Shown here: in pieces, positions 44,592 through 53,325 of the stretch | How positions within the stretch are numbered: position 1 is the stretch's first letter | Layout of the letters: each line of letters begins with the position of its first letter | Assembly: GCF_003324485.1 (NCBI RefSeq) | Contig: NZ_QODK01000005.1 | Coordinates: forward strand, 237,471 to 301,470 | DNA length: 64,000 nucleotides | Direction: 5' to 3' | DNA from: Cohaesibacter intestini | GTDB lineage: Bacteria; Pseudomonadota; Alphaproteobacteria; Rhizobiales; Cohaesibacteraceae | Notes under the pieces: model-generated | The model's database searches: none | Told to the model about the DNA's origin: nothing | The model's input: the letters and a program-made list of their open reading frames with translations, nothing else | Program-made: the position numbers and the translations under genes

Positions 44592-44768
44592 GCCTTGATC
44601 GGGAGCGGATCCGCCCCTTCCCGATTGTGCCAATCTCGTTCGATCAAGTCCAACAGAGAAGCCTACCGCAACGCAGCATTTGCCGCGATCGGGAGATCTG
44701 TCTCTGAAATCCGGCCGCCGGCCTTGCGCGCCTTGTGCCTTCAAAGCCTTGTGATGAGGAACCACACC

Positions 44769-45998
44769 ATGCAGGTCTACCAGAAGATTCTGTCCGCCCC
44801 CCGCTTCGCCAATGAGATGACAGGCAATCGCTTGTCGGCGGAGAAGATGGCCGACGCCGACCTGAGCGCCCTGATGGCGATGGCCCAGACCATCCGCAAT
44901 CAGCATTGGGGCCGCACGGTCACCTATTCCCGCAAGGCCTTTGTTCCGCTGACCAATATGTGTCGCGACACCTGCAGCTATTGCACCTTTGTCAAGCACC
45001 CGGATGACCCGGCCGCCACCATCATGACGCCGGAACAAGTGCTGGCAACAGCCAAGCGCGGAGAAGCGCAGGGCTGCAAGGAATTGCTCTTCAGCCTCGG
45101 CGAAAAGCCCGAGCTGCGCTATGAGAAAGCCAAAGGCGCCTTGGCCAAGCTCGGCTACCAGCGGATGACCGATTATCTCGCCGACATGTGCCGCTTGGTG
45201 CTGACCGAGACCAGCCTGCTGCCCCATGTCAATGCGGGTACCCTGAGCGATGAGGAAATCGACATCCTGCGCCCGGTCGCAGCCTCCATGGGCATGATGC
45301 TCGAAACGGTCTCCAAACGTCTGGCGCAAAAAGGCGGCCCGCACCATGCCTGCCCGGACAAGATGCCCCTGCAGCGCCTGCGCACGCTGGAGCGCACCGG
45401 CCAGCGCAAAGTACCCTTCACCACCGGCCTGCTGATCGGTATTGGCGAAACATGGCAAGATCGCATCGAGGCGCTTGTGGCCATCAACGAGGCCCATACC
45501 CGCCACGGCCATATTCAAGAGGTCATCATCCAGAATTTCCAGCGCAAGCCGGATATTGCCATGGCCAACCATCCCGAACCCGCACTCGAAGACATGCTGC
45601 GCACCATTGCCGCTGCGCGTCTTATCCTCAGCCCGGAGATCAGCCTGCAAGCGCCCCCGAACCTGTCCGACCGCCACATCGCCTATCTCGATGCGGGCAT
45701 CAATGATTGGGGCGGCATTTCACCGGTCACCATTGATTTCATCAACCCTCAGCATGACTGGCCGGAAATCCGCCAACTGGATGAAGCCTGCCGACAGGCC
45801 GGATACGAGCTGACCGAGCGGCTGACCATCTATCCCGGTTTTCTCGGCAAGCCAGACCAGTTTGTTGATGCCGAGTTGCAGCCCCATATCGCGGCGCTCG
45901 CCAACCCGCGTGGCCTTGCCGCCCACCAGCATCACCTTGAAGAGTCAGCCAGAATTCAAGCCAGAATTCAAGATAGACAGAAAGGCCGCCCCGCATGA
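44769..45998 (+). CDS. cofG: 7,8-didemethyl-8-hydroxy-5-deazariboflavin synthase, CofG subunit
   Basis: With CofH this radical SAM enzyme builds Fo, the deazaflavin chromophore of coenzyme F420. The 4Fe-4S cysteines are C65, C69 and C72 in CRDTCSYC, followed by FSLGEKPELRY, LPHVNAGTLSDEE and QNFQRKPD, all typical of CofG. ATG 44769 is chosen because GAGGA is 8 bases upstream; earlier in-frame ATGs, starting at 44595, give an unrelated extension. The C-terminus contains a 12-bp tandem duplication (ARIQ twice). The stop overlaps cofH by four bases. Separate CofG and CofH is the archaeal/proteobacterial arrangement rather than the actinobacterial FbiC fusion. Confidence 0.94.
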   Translation: MQVYQKILSAPRFANEMTGNRLSAEKMADADLSALMAMAQTIRNQHWGRTVTYSRKAFVPLTNMCRDTCSYCTFVKHPDDPAATIMTPEQVLATAKRGEAQGCKELLFSLGEKPELRYEKAKGALAKLGYQRMTDYLADMCRLVLTETSLLPHVNAGTLSDEEIDILRPVAASMGMMLETVSKRLAQKGGPHHACPDKMPLQRLRTLERTGQRKVPFTTGLLIGIGETWQDRIEALVAINEAHTRHGHIQEVIIQNFQRKPDIAMANHPEPALEDMLRTIAAARLILSPEISLQAPPNLSDRHIAYLDAGINDWGGISPVTIDFINPQHDWPEIRQLDEACRQAGYELTERLTIYPGFLGKPDQFVDAELQPHIAALANPRGLAAHQHHLEESARIQARIQDRQKGRPA

Positions 45999-47242
45999 CT
46001 TTCTCGACCGATCCAATGCACCAAGCCAGCCCCGAGATCCGCGCCATTCTGGAAAAGGCCCTGTCTGGCCATGAGGTCAGCCAAGCCGAAGGCACCAGCC
46101 TGTTTGCCGCGACCGGGGCCGACCTGCCCGCCATCTATGCCACCGCAGACCAATTGCGCCAGCGCGTCAATGGCGATCTCGTCACTTTCGTGGTCAACCG
46201 CAACATCAATTTCACCAACATCTGCTATATGGGCTGCCGTTTCTGCGGCTTTGCCAAACGTACCGATGAGGCCGGTGCCGAATGGCTGGAGCCAGAACAG
46301 ATCGTTGCCCGCGCCCGCGAAGCATGGGACCGTGGCGGCACAGAAGTCTGCATCCAAGGTGGCCTCCACCCCAAAATGGAAGGCAGCTATTATCTCGACA
46401 TCGTCCGGGCGCTGAAGGCCGAGTTGCCCGGCATGCATATCCATGCCTTCTCGCCGTTTGAAATCTGGTATGGCGCGGCCAAATCGAAAAAGAGCTATCG
46501 GGATTTTCTCAGCGAGCTGAAAGAAGCAGGCCTCGATACCATGCCCGGCACGGCGGCTGAAATTCTCGACACCGAGATCCGTCAGCAGCTGACCAAGAAC
46601 AAGCTCTCGACCGAGCGCTGGGTTGAGATCATCCGCGCCGCCCATGAGGTCGGCATCCCGACCACCGCCACCATCATGTATGGCCATCTCGACGGTCCGA
46701 CCCATTGGGCCGCCCACATGGCTTTGCTACGTGACATCCAGAAAGACACGGGCGGTTTCACCGAACTGGTGCCGCTTTCCTTCGTTCATACCGAAAGCCC
46801 GCTTTACAGCCAAAATCCCGACAAGGTCCGCCCCGGCCCGACCTTGGATGAGGTCGATAAAATGCATGCAGTCTCACGCATCATGCTGCATGGCCATATC
46901 GACAATATTCAGGTCTCTTGGACCAAGTTGGGCGCGGAACGGGCCACCCAATTGCTCTCCCGCGGGGTCAATGATCTGGGCGGCACCTTGATGAATGAGA
47001 GCATTTCCCGCTCTGCAGGCGCTAGCTTTGGGCAGGAAATCACCGCCCATGAAATGGTTCAGATCATTCGCGCTGCAGGCCGTGTCCCGGCCCAGCGCCG
47101 CACGGACTATTCGATCCTTGAAATGTTCGACAATCATGATCCGGAAGTCCAAGACCCGCTGGTCAAGCGCACGGGTGCCAATCCGCTCGACTTCCTCGAC
47201 ATGTTCCCCCTCGCTCAGCCCCCATTGGAGGCGGCGCAATGA
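45995..47242 (+). CDS. cofH: 5-amino-6-(D-ribitylamino)uracil:tyrosine transferase, CofH subunit
   Basis: This 415-residue radical SAM protein joins a tyrosine-derived fragment to the riboflavin precursor 5-amino-6-ribitylaminouracil; CofG then closes the ring. The cluster cysteines are C77, C81 and C84 in CYMGCRFC, followed by ICIQGG-type GTEVCIQGGLHPKMEG and PLSFVHTESPL. ATGA overlaps on both sides bind it to cofG and cofD. One substrate is itself a uracil derivative, although there is no sign that the pyrimidine operon supplies it. Confidence 0.95.
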   Translation: MTFSTDPMHQASPEIRAILEKALSGHEVSQAEGTSLFAATGADLPAIYATADQLRQRVNGDLVTFVVNRNINFTNICYMGCRFCGFAKRTDEAGAEWLEPEQIVARAREAWDRGGTEVCIQGGLHPKMEGSYYLDIVRALKAELPGMHIHAFSPFEIWYGAAKSKKSYRDFLSELKEAGLDTMPGTAAEILDTEIRQQLTKNKLSTERWVEIIRAAHEVGIPTTATIMYGHLDGPTHWAAHMALLRDIQKDTGGFTELVPLSFVHTESPLYSQNPDKVRPGPTLDEVDKMHAVSRIMLHGHIDNIQVSWTKLGAERATQLLSRGVNDLGGTLMNESISRSAGASFGQEITAHEMVQIIRAAGRVPAQRRTDYSILEMFDNHDPEVQDPLVKRTGANPLDFLDMFPLAQPPLEAAQ

Positions 47243-48207
47243 GCCAAGCCCCCCACCATAAAGTCGCTTTGCTGGCAGGTGGCGTTGGCGGAGCCAAGAT
47301 GGCTGAAGGTTTGGCCGGTCTTGACGGAATCGATCTGTCGATCATCGGCAATGTCGCCGATGATGAGGTCTTTCATGGCCTCTGGGTCTCCCCCGACATC
47401 GACACCCTGACCTACAGCCTTGCAGGCATGATCGACCGCAAGCAGGGCTGGGGCGTCGCCGATGAGGGCAAGCGAGCGCTTGGTATCCTGTCGCAATTGG
47501 GCGAAGAGACCTGGATGACCCTTGGTGACAAGGATCTGGGGCTGCATATCTATCGCACCATGCGGCGCAAAAATGGCGACCGCCCGCAAGACATTGCTCG
47601 CCACATCGCCCGCTCCTTCGGGATCAAACCCGACATCCTGCTGCCGACCGATGATGTCATCCAGACCCGGCTGGAAACAGACATGGGCTGGCTCAGCTTC
47701 CAGCAATATTTCGTCCGCGAACAATGCAAGCCGACGGTCTCGACCCTGCGCTTTGACGGCCTTGATCTCGCGCGCCCGACACCAGAAGCACTCGCCGCCT
47801 TGGCCGAGGCCGACATCATCGTGTTTGCCCCCTCCAATCCACTGGTTAGCATAGCACCGATCCTTGCCATCCCTGACATCCGCGCCGCAGTCCAAGAGGC
47901 AAAAGCCGTCAAGATCGCCGTCAGTCCTCTGATTGCGGGCAAGGTCGTCAAAGGCCCGGCTGATCGGATGATGACAGCTTTGGGCATGCGTGCGGACAGT
48001 GTCGGCATAGCGGAGCATTATGCAGGCCTTATCGACATGCTGGTCATCGACCATGCGGACGCAGCGCTCGGCCCCGACATCTGGGCGCTCGGCATCGAAC
48101 CAATTGTTGAGGCCATCCTGATGAAATCGCAAAAGGACAAATGTCGCCTTGCAGACCAGGTCATCCAGCATGCAGCAGCATCCAGCAGATCGGGAGCGCG
48201 CGCATGA
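47239..48207 (+). CDS. cofD: 2-phospho-L-lactate (or PEP/glycerate) transferase CofD
   Basis: This 322-residue enzyme attaches the activated three-carbon phosphoacid made by CofC to Fo, giving F420-0 or its dehydro or glycerate form. The glycine-rich LLAGGVGGAKMAEGL (12-26), IGNVADDEVFHGLWVSPDIDT and the SNPLVSIAPIL segment are typical. It overlaps cofH and cofC by four bases each. A maturing dehydro-F420 reductase domain (as in FbiB) is not fused to any gene here. Confidence 0.94.
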   Translation: MSQAPHHKVALLAGGVGGAKMAEGLAGLDGIDLSIIGNVADDEVFHGLWVSPDIDTLTYSLAGMIDRKQGWGVADEGKRALGILSQLGEETWMTLGDKDLGLHIYRTMRRKNGDRPQDIARHIARSFGIKPDILLPTDDVIQTRLETDMGWLSFQQYFVREQCKPTVSTLRFDGLDLARPTPEALAALAEADIIVFAPSNPLVSIAPILAIPDIRAAVQEAKAVKIAVSPLIAGKVVKGPADRMMTALGMRADSVGIAEHYAGLIDMLVIDHADAALGPDIWALGIEPIVEAILMKSQKDKCRLADQVIQHAAASSRSGARA

Positions 48208-48866
48208 CGACAGACATCGCCAGAACCCTGCTGGTCATTCCGATGAAGGATCCCAAGGACGCCAAGACCCGGTTGGGCAGTGGCCTTGACCGCAAGGAAC
48301 GGGCTACTCTTGCCCTGTCACTGTTCGATATGCTGGTCAAACGCATTCAATCCGTGCTGGCCGCGCGGGATGCTTTCGCCGACCAAGTGATCGACATTGC
48401 GGTGGTCTCTGCCAGCCCGATCCTCAAGCAAGCGGCGCAACGTCTGGGCATCCATCATATTGCAGAAGGCCAAAAGAAGGGCCTATCCAATGCACTCGAT
48501 CATGCTGCAAAGGAAGCCTTGGCCCTTGGCTATCAGGCAATGCTCATCCTGCCCGGCGATCTGGCCGACCCAAAACCGGCGGACCTGTCGCGCCTCATCG
48601 ATCATGCAGCAACGGGCGAGACGGCAGTCATTTGTCCCTCAAGCGACTGGGGCACCAATGCCCTGCTCTTGCCCTTGCCAAACCCGATTGCCTTCCAATT
48701 TGGCGAGAAGAGCTTCCACAATCACTATCGCGCCATGACGGAGGCTGGCCTCACCCCGATCCTCTTGCCACTGACGAGCCTCAGGCTCGATGTCGATCGA
48801 CTGGACGATTTGCGCCATTTGAGCCGCGATCACTGGCACCTGTTGGCCAAGGGGGATGGCCGATGA
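48204..48866 (+). CDS. cofC: 2-phospho-L-lactate guanylyltransferase CofC
   Basis: This 220-residue nucleotidyltransferase activates 2-phospholactate, phosphoenolpyruvate or 3-phosphoglycerate with GTP for CofD. It shows LVIPMKDPKDAKTRL at residues 9-23, MLILPGDLADPKPADL for metal binding and PSSDWGTNALLL, the family signature. The ATG overlaps the cofD stop, and AGATCGGGAGC precedes it. The acceptor acid cannot be told by eye; different bacteria use different acids. Confidence 0.92.
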   Translation: MTTDIARTLLVIPMKDPKDAKTRLGSGLDRKERATLALSLFDMLVKRIQSVLAARDAFADQVIDIAVVSASPILKQAAQRLGIHHIAEGQKKGLSNALDHAAKEALALGYQAMLILPGDLADPKPADLSRLIDHAATGETAVICPSSDWGTNALLLPLPNPIAFQFGEKSFHNHYRAMTEAGLTPILLPLTSLRLDVDRLDDLRHLSRDHWHLLAKGDGR

Positions 48867-49633
48867 GCAGCATCGCAATCACCGCCATTCCCGGCATCCC
48901 CGACATAGGCCAAGGCGACGATCTGGCCGCCATCATCGGCGATGCGTTGCTCGCCTCTGGCAATGCACCAGAAGCAGGCGACATTTTATGCATCGCGCAA
49001 AAGGTCTTTTCCAAGGCCGAAGGCTGCATCATTCCGCTGTCCAGCGTCACGCCGGGGGCTGAGGCCATCCGCTATGGTGAGGAGCTGGGCAAAGACCCCC
49101 GCAAGGTCGAGGTGGTTTTGTCAGAAAGCAGCGAAGTGGTCAAAGCCTTCCGCCATCCCGGTAAGGAGACCGGCACCCTGATTTGCCGCCATCGTCTCGG
49201 CTTCATCTCCGCCAATGCGGCGGTGGATGAAAGCAACTTCGAGCAACAAGAAGCGGTGATGACCTTGCCGCAAGACCCCGACCGCTCGGTGCAGCTGATG
49301 CAGGAAGCACTGCTTGCCCGCTTTGATTGCCGCATCGGTGTGGTGATGACCGACACATTCGGCCGCCCATGGCGGATCGGGCAGGTCAATGTCGCCATCG
49401 GCCTGTCCGGCGTGCCTGCAACGCTCCGCGAACAGGGCAATCTTGACGCATGGGGCCGCCCACTCACCGTCACCGAGGCTGCCTTTGGTGATGAGCTGGC
49501 CGCTGCCTCGGGCCTTGTCGTTAAAAAGGCGGGCAAGACCCCCGTCGTTCTTTTCCGGGGCCTTGATTGGTCCCCAACCCCAAGTTCCCACAAGGACCTG
49601 CTCAGAGTGAAACAGGAGGATATGTTCAGATGA
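48863..49633 (+). CDS. cofE: F420-0:gamma-glutamyl ligase CofE
   Basis: This 256-residue GTP-dependent ligase adds glutamates to F420-0. It has [10 protein letters not shown], the [17 protein letters not shown] stretch and [19 protein letters not shown], all diagnostic. Start and stop overlap the neighbouring genes by four bases. It lacks the C-terminal nitroreductase-like domain of mycobacterial FbiB, so polyglutamylation may be shorter and any dehydro-F420-0 reduction would need another enzyme. Confidence 0.94.
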   Translation: MSSIAITAIPGIPDIGQGDDLAAIIGDALLASGNAPEAGDILCIAQKVFSKAEGCIIPLSSVTPGAEAIRYGEELGKDPRKVEVVLSESSEVVKAFRHPGKETGTLICRHRLGFISANAAVDESNFEQQEAVMTLPQDPDRSVQLMQEALLARFDCRIGVVMTDTFGRPWRIGQVNVAIGLSGVPATLREQGNLDAWGRPLTVTEAAFGDELAAASGLVVKKAGKTPVVLFRGLDWSPTPSSHKDLLRVKQEDMFR

Positions 49634-50298
49634 CCATTGCAATCATCGGCGGCACAGGGCCGCAAGGCCAAGGATTGGCACTGCGCTTTGCCCGCGCAGG
49701 CACCCCGGTAGCGCTCGGCTCGCGCGATGCCACCCGCGCCGCAGAGATCGGCACCGAGCTGCAAGCCCAACTGGGCCCAGACGCTGCCGCCATCACGGGC
49801 CTCTCCAACGAAGAGGCAGTCAAGGCCGCCGAAGAAATGGTCATTCTGGCCGTTCCCTTTGCCGGTCACAATGCCACCCTTGAGGCCCTAAAGCCCCATC
49901 TTGAAGGCAAAATCCTTGTCGACATCGTCGTCCCGCTGGCCGAGGATGACCCCAAAAAGGTCACCATGCCCCCCGAAGGCTCCGCCACCGAAGCCGCTCA
50001 GGCTCTGCTTGGCCCGGACATTCCAGTCATCGGCGCCTTGCACAATGTCTCGGCCACGACACTGAAAAATCTCAATTGGGACATCAATTGCGACATTCTC
50101 GTCTGCGGTAACAGTCTGGCTGCCCGCAAGAAAGTGATGGCATTGATCGAGACCCTCGGCGTCACCGCCTATAATGCGGGCGGGGCCGATGCGGCGCGCT
50201 GCATTGAAGCGATCACCCCAATCCTCATTCGCATCAATATCTCAAAACAGGTTCCCTTCACCCATGCGGGCGTGAAGATCTGGGCACCTGATCACTGA
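49630..50298 (+). CDS. npdG: F420:NADPH oxidoreductase
   Basis: This 222-residue enzyme exchanges hydride between NADPH and F420, here most likely making F420H2. The N-terminal Rossmann motif [24 protein letters not shown] binds NADPH, with SRD at the end of the second strand. [13 protein letters not shown] and [12 protein letters not shown] [10 protein letters not shown] match the family. It overlaps cofE by four bases, so cofactor synthesis and reduction are co-expressed. It is the logical hydride source for the luciferase-like enzyme encoded next. Confidence 0.9.
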   Translation: MTIAIIGGTGPQGQGLALRFARAGTPVALGSRDATRAAEIGTELQAQLGPDAAAITGLSNEEAVKAAEEMVILAVPFAGHNATLEALKPHLEGKILVDIVVPLAEDDPKKVTMPPEGSATEAAQALLGPDIPVIGALHNVSATTLKNLNWDINCDILVCGNSLAARKKVMALIETLGVTAYNAGGADAARCIEAITPILIRINISKQVPFTHAGVKIWAPDH

Positions 50299-50365
50299 TC
50301 CCCACTCAAAACCGACCTTCAACCCAATCAAAAAAACACAATCATTGACCGAACGGAGAGACATC

Positions 50366-51367
50366 ATGGATTTTGGTATTTGCTTTAAGGGCTTTGTCGA
50401 GCCGGAACGCGCCAGAGCACTTGTTCGCCAAGCAGAAAATGCAGGCTTCGACTATTGCTGGTTCTATGACAGCCACATCCTCTGGCGCGAAAGCTTTGTT
50501 GCCATGGCCATGTGCATGGAACATACCACCAAAATGCGCTTTGGCCCCTGCGTGACCAACCCCAACACCCGCGACTGGTCCCATGCTGCAAGCCTGTTCG
50601 GCTCACTGGCCAAACAATCCGGCGGCCGCTTTGACATCGGCCTTGGTCGTGGCGACAGCGCCGTGCGCGTGATGGGCAAGAAGCCTGCACCGCTGAAGCG
50701 GCTGGAGGAGTTCACCCATGTGGTCAAGGCTTTGGTGCGCGGCGAAGAAGCCCAGTATGGCGAATGCCCCGAACCGGTGAAATTCCCATGGGCCAATGGC
50801 TATGAACTGCCGGTTTGGGTCGCGGCCTATGGCCCGAAGGCCCTCAGCTCTGCCGGTCGCGTCGGTGATGGCCTCATCCTGCAAATCGCCGAGCCGAAAA
50901 TCATCAAATGGCTTGCCGATCAAGCCATTGAGGAAGGCAAAAAAGCCGGCCGCGACATGTCCAACTATAAGGTCATGGCCGCCGCTCCCGCCTATTTCGG
51001 CTCCAAGGAAGACTGCATCGAAGCCACCCGCTGGTTCCCAGCCATGGTCGGCAACCATGTCGCCGACATTGTTGAGAAATATGGCACCGAACGCGAGGAT
51101 ATCCCCGAATCCCTCACCGCCTATATCAAGGACCGCAAGGGCTATGACTATTCCAAGCATGGCCAGAGCGACAATCCCTATCTCGATTTCATCACCGAAG
51201 ACATTGTCGAGAGCTTCTCGGTGCTGGGCAACGAAGAGGCCCATATCGCCAAGCTGCATGAGCTGAAAGACGCTGGGGTCACTCAGTTCAACATCTATCT
51301 CGACAATGGCAATGAGGAAGAAATCATCGCCAAATATGGCAAGACCATCATCCCGGCCTTCGCCTGA
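50366..51367 (+). CDS. Luciferase-like F420-dependent oxidoreductase
   Basis: This 333-residue TIM-barrel protein belongs to the luciferase-like family, in the group I remember as TIGR03842 F420-dependent oxidoreductases: MDFGICFKGFVEPERA, WFYDSHILWRE, RFGPCVTNPNTRDW, GGRFDIGLGRGDSAVRVMGKKPA. ATG 50366 follows GGAGAG; a TTG at 50345 is less likely. It is the last gene before a strong terminator, 67 bp after the F420:NADPH oxidoreductase. Its position with dihydropyrimidinase suggests that it reduces uracil or thymine with F420H2. It lacks the context of RutA, the FMN monooxygenase that opens the ring by another route. Confidence 0.85.
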   Translation: MDFGICFKGFVEPERARALVRQAENAGFDYCWFYDSHILWRESFVAMAMCMEHTTKMRFGPCVTNPNTRDWSHAASLFGSLAKQSGGRFDIGLGRGDSAVRVMGKKPAPLKRLEEFTHVVKALVRGEEAQYGECPEPVKFPWANGYELPVWVAAYGPKALSSAGRVGDGLILQIAEPKIIKWLADQAIEEGKKAGRDMSNYKVMAAAPAYFGSKEDCIEATRWFPAMVGNHVADIVEKYGTEREDIPESLTAYIKDRKGYDYSKHGQSDNPYLDFITEDIVESFSVLGNEEAHIAKLHELKDAGVTQFNIYLDNGNEEEIIAKYGKTIIPAFA

Positions 51368-51393
51368 TCGCGTTGGCCCACCTCATCGTCGAG

Positions 51394-51425
51394 GCCTCGC
51401 CGCGAGAAATGCGGCGGGGCTTTTT
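51394..51425 (+). terminator. Strong terminator closing the F420/pyrimidine gene series
   Basis: GCCTCGCCGC pairs with GCGGCGGGGC (one wobble or mismatch) around GAGAAAT and is followed directly by five T residues. It lies 27 bp past the oxidoreductase stop codon. Confidence 0.85.
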
Positions 51426-51603
51426 GATGCCAACCGCTCTCTGGCCTCAGGTAGCGCGACAGCATGTCGCACAAGTCTATTGAATCGAACCCACACCGCG
51501 CCTATCCTGTCGGAAGCACCTGCAAACCCAGCCGTCTGATGATGAAACCAATCCGCCCAGCCTTGTCAGGCAAAGAGTGGACACCAAACAGGAAGTGGCA
51601 GCC

Positions 51604-53292
51604 ATGATCGGAACATTGCGCCTGACCAGCGGGTTGATCCTCTTTCTTTTTGTCTCTGGCCATTTCATCAATCACGCGGTTGGCATCACCACCATTGAGG
51701 CGATGAATGCGGTCTCCGCCTTCACCATCACCCCTTGGCGCACCCTGCCGGGCACCATCCTTCTGTCGGCCGCCCTTGTCACCCACGGCACCCTTGCCGT
51801 CTGGTCGGTGATCCGCCGCCGCACCCTGCGCACCAGCCTCAAAGACTGGATCCAGCTGACCCTTGGTTTTCTCATCCCGTTGCTGATTGCCAGCCATGTC
51901 TTTGCCACCCGCATCACCTATGAAGTCTATGGCTATAGCGAGCGCTATTCCTATGAGCTCTGGTCCCTCTGGGTTGCCTCACCGCAAAAGGCCATCACCC
52001 TCTGTGTCGCCCTGTTGGTGGTCTGGACCCATGGCTGCATCGGCTGGCACAATTGGCTGTCGACAAAAAGCTGGTATCTACGCAACCGCAACCCCGCCCT
52101 GTTCATCGCCATTCTGGTGCCTGCCTTGGCCTTGGCCGGGTTGATTTCGGGCCGCTACCGGATCATCGAGCAGGTGCAAGAGCCCGGCTGGCTTGATGCG
52201 GTGCTGGCCCCCATTCGCCCCCATTTTCCCGGCATGGCACAAATGGTGTTTGGCGGCGAATTCCGGGTGCGTCTGGTCACCGTGGCGATCATCGTCACCA
52301 TCATTCTCTATCACCTCATCCGCTGGGTCCTGAACGCCCAGAAGGCCAAGACCCGTCTGCATTATCGCAATCCCCAGACCGGGCTTTCCGCCGATCTCAA
52401 TATGCGCCCGGACATGTCTTTGCTCGACACGATCCGTTCGGCTGGCATCGCCCATGCGTCGGTTTGTGGTGGCCGCGGTCGATGTTCGACCTGCCGAGTG
52501 CGGATTGATCATAGCCTGACAGACATGCCACCCCCGGACGCCACCGAACAGAAAGTGCTCGAGCGGATATCCGCCCCGCCCAATGTCCGGCTGGCTTGCC
52601 AGTTGTTCCCGCCATCGCCACTCAGCGTGACGGCGCTGCTCGGCCCCAATCCCAGTGCCAAGGATGCCGGACCGCAACCCCGCCATCATGCGGGCATGGA
52701 GCAGGATCTGGTCATTTTGTTTGCTGACTTGCGCGGCTTCACCAAATTGTCCGAAAGCCGCCTGCCCTATGATGTCGCCTATCTACTGAACCGTTATTTC
52801 GCGGCCATGGGCACAGCGATTGAGGCCTCTGGCGGGCATCTTGACAAATTCATCGGTGACGGGGTGATGGCCCTTTTCGGCATTGATGGTAACATCGAGA
52901 GCGCCAGCCGTCAGGCGATCGCTGCGACCATGCGTATGGCCCGCAATCTAGACAAACTCAATGAGGATCTGGCGACAGAGATGAATGCACCGCTGAAAAT
53001 CGGCATCGGCCTACATTCCGGCCTGTCGATTGTCGGCAATATGGGCTTTCGCAATGCCACCAGCATCACGGCCATCGGTGATGTGGTCAACACCGCCAGC
53101 CGCCTTGAAAGCCTGTCCAAGGATCATGACGCCCAATTGATCATCTCGGAACGAACGGCACGATATTGCGGCCACGATCTGTCCGGATTTCCGCTGCAAT
53201 CGGTGACGCTGCGCGGGCGACAGGATGCGCTAGAAGTCCGCGTCATTGGCTCCGCCCTCAAGATCCCACCGGCTCCGGAGCCAGACAAGTGA
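51604..53292 (+). CDS. Membrane adenylate cyclase with internal 2Fe-2S ferredoxin domain
   Basis: This protein of about 562 residues has six hydrophobic segments in residues 1-245 with several membrane histidines (H20, H24, H61, H98, H143, H149), suggesting bound haem. A plant-type 2Fe-2S domain follows, with C288, C294, C297 and C332 (CGGRGRCSTC...LACQ). A class III nucleotide cyclase domain begins near 368, with metal-binding D375 (FADLRGF) and D419 (KFIGDGVMALFG), and ITAIGDVVNTASRLES. It should make cAMP in response to redox state. ATG 51604 follows AGGAAG; a GTG at 51577 is possible. Confidence 0.88.
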   Translation: MIGTLRLTSGLILFLFVSGHFINHAVGITTIEAMNAVSAFTITPWRTLPGTILLSAALVTHGTLAVWSVIRRRTLRTSLKDWIQLTLGFLIPLLIASHVFATRITYEVYGYSERYSYELWSLWVASPQKAITLCVALLVVWTHGCIGWHNWLSTKSWYLRNRNPALFIAILVPALALAGLISGRYRIIEQVQEPGWLDAVLAPIRPHFPGMAQMVFGGEFRVRLVTVAIIVTIILYHLIRWVLNAQKAKTRLHYRNPQTGLSADLNMRPDMSLLDTIRSAGIAHASVCGGRGRCSTCRVRIDHSLTDMPPPDATEQKVLERISAPPNVRLACQLFPPSPLSVTALLGPNPSAKDAGPQPRHHAGMEQDLVILFADLRGFTKLSESRLPYDVAYLLNRYFAAMGTAIEASGGHLDKFIGDGVMALFGIDGNIESASRQAIAATMRMARNLDKLNEDLATEMNAPLKIGIGLHSGLSIVGNMGFRNATSITAIGDVVNTASRLESLSKDHDAQLIISERTARYCGHDLSGFPLQSVTLRGRQDALEVRVIGSALKIPPAPEPDK

Positions 53293-53325
53293 CCACCAGA
53301 CGGTCAAAGAAGAGGAAACAGCCAT

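Noticed and set aside
44595..44768. N-terminal extension of CofG from an earlier ATG
   Set aside because: The added residues match no CofG, and a good ribosome site precedes ATG 44769.
44430..45677. Antisense open frame of 415 codons over cofG
   Set aside because: The plus strand encodes an unmistakable radical SAM protein; the antisense product resembles nothing.
50366..51367. Assignment of the luciferase-like protein as RutA
   Set aside because: No rutBCDEFG genes accompany it, dihydropyrimidinase would be redundant, and its sequence fits the F420-dependent group better.
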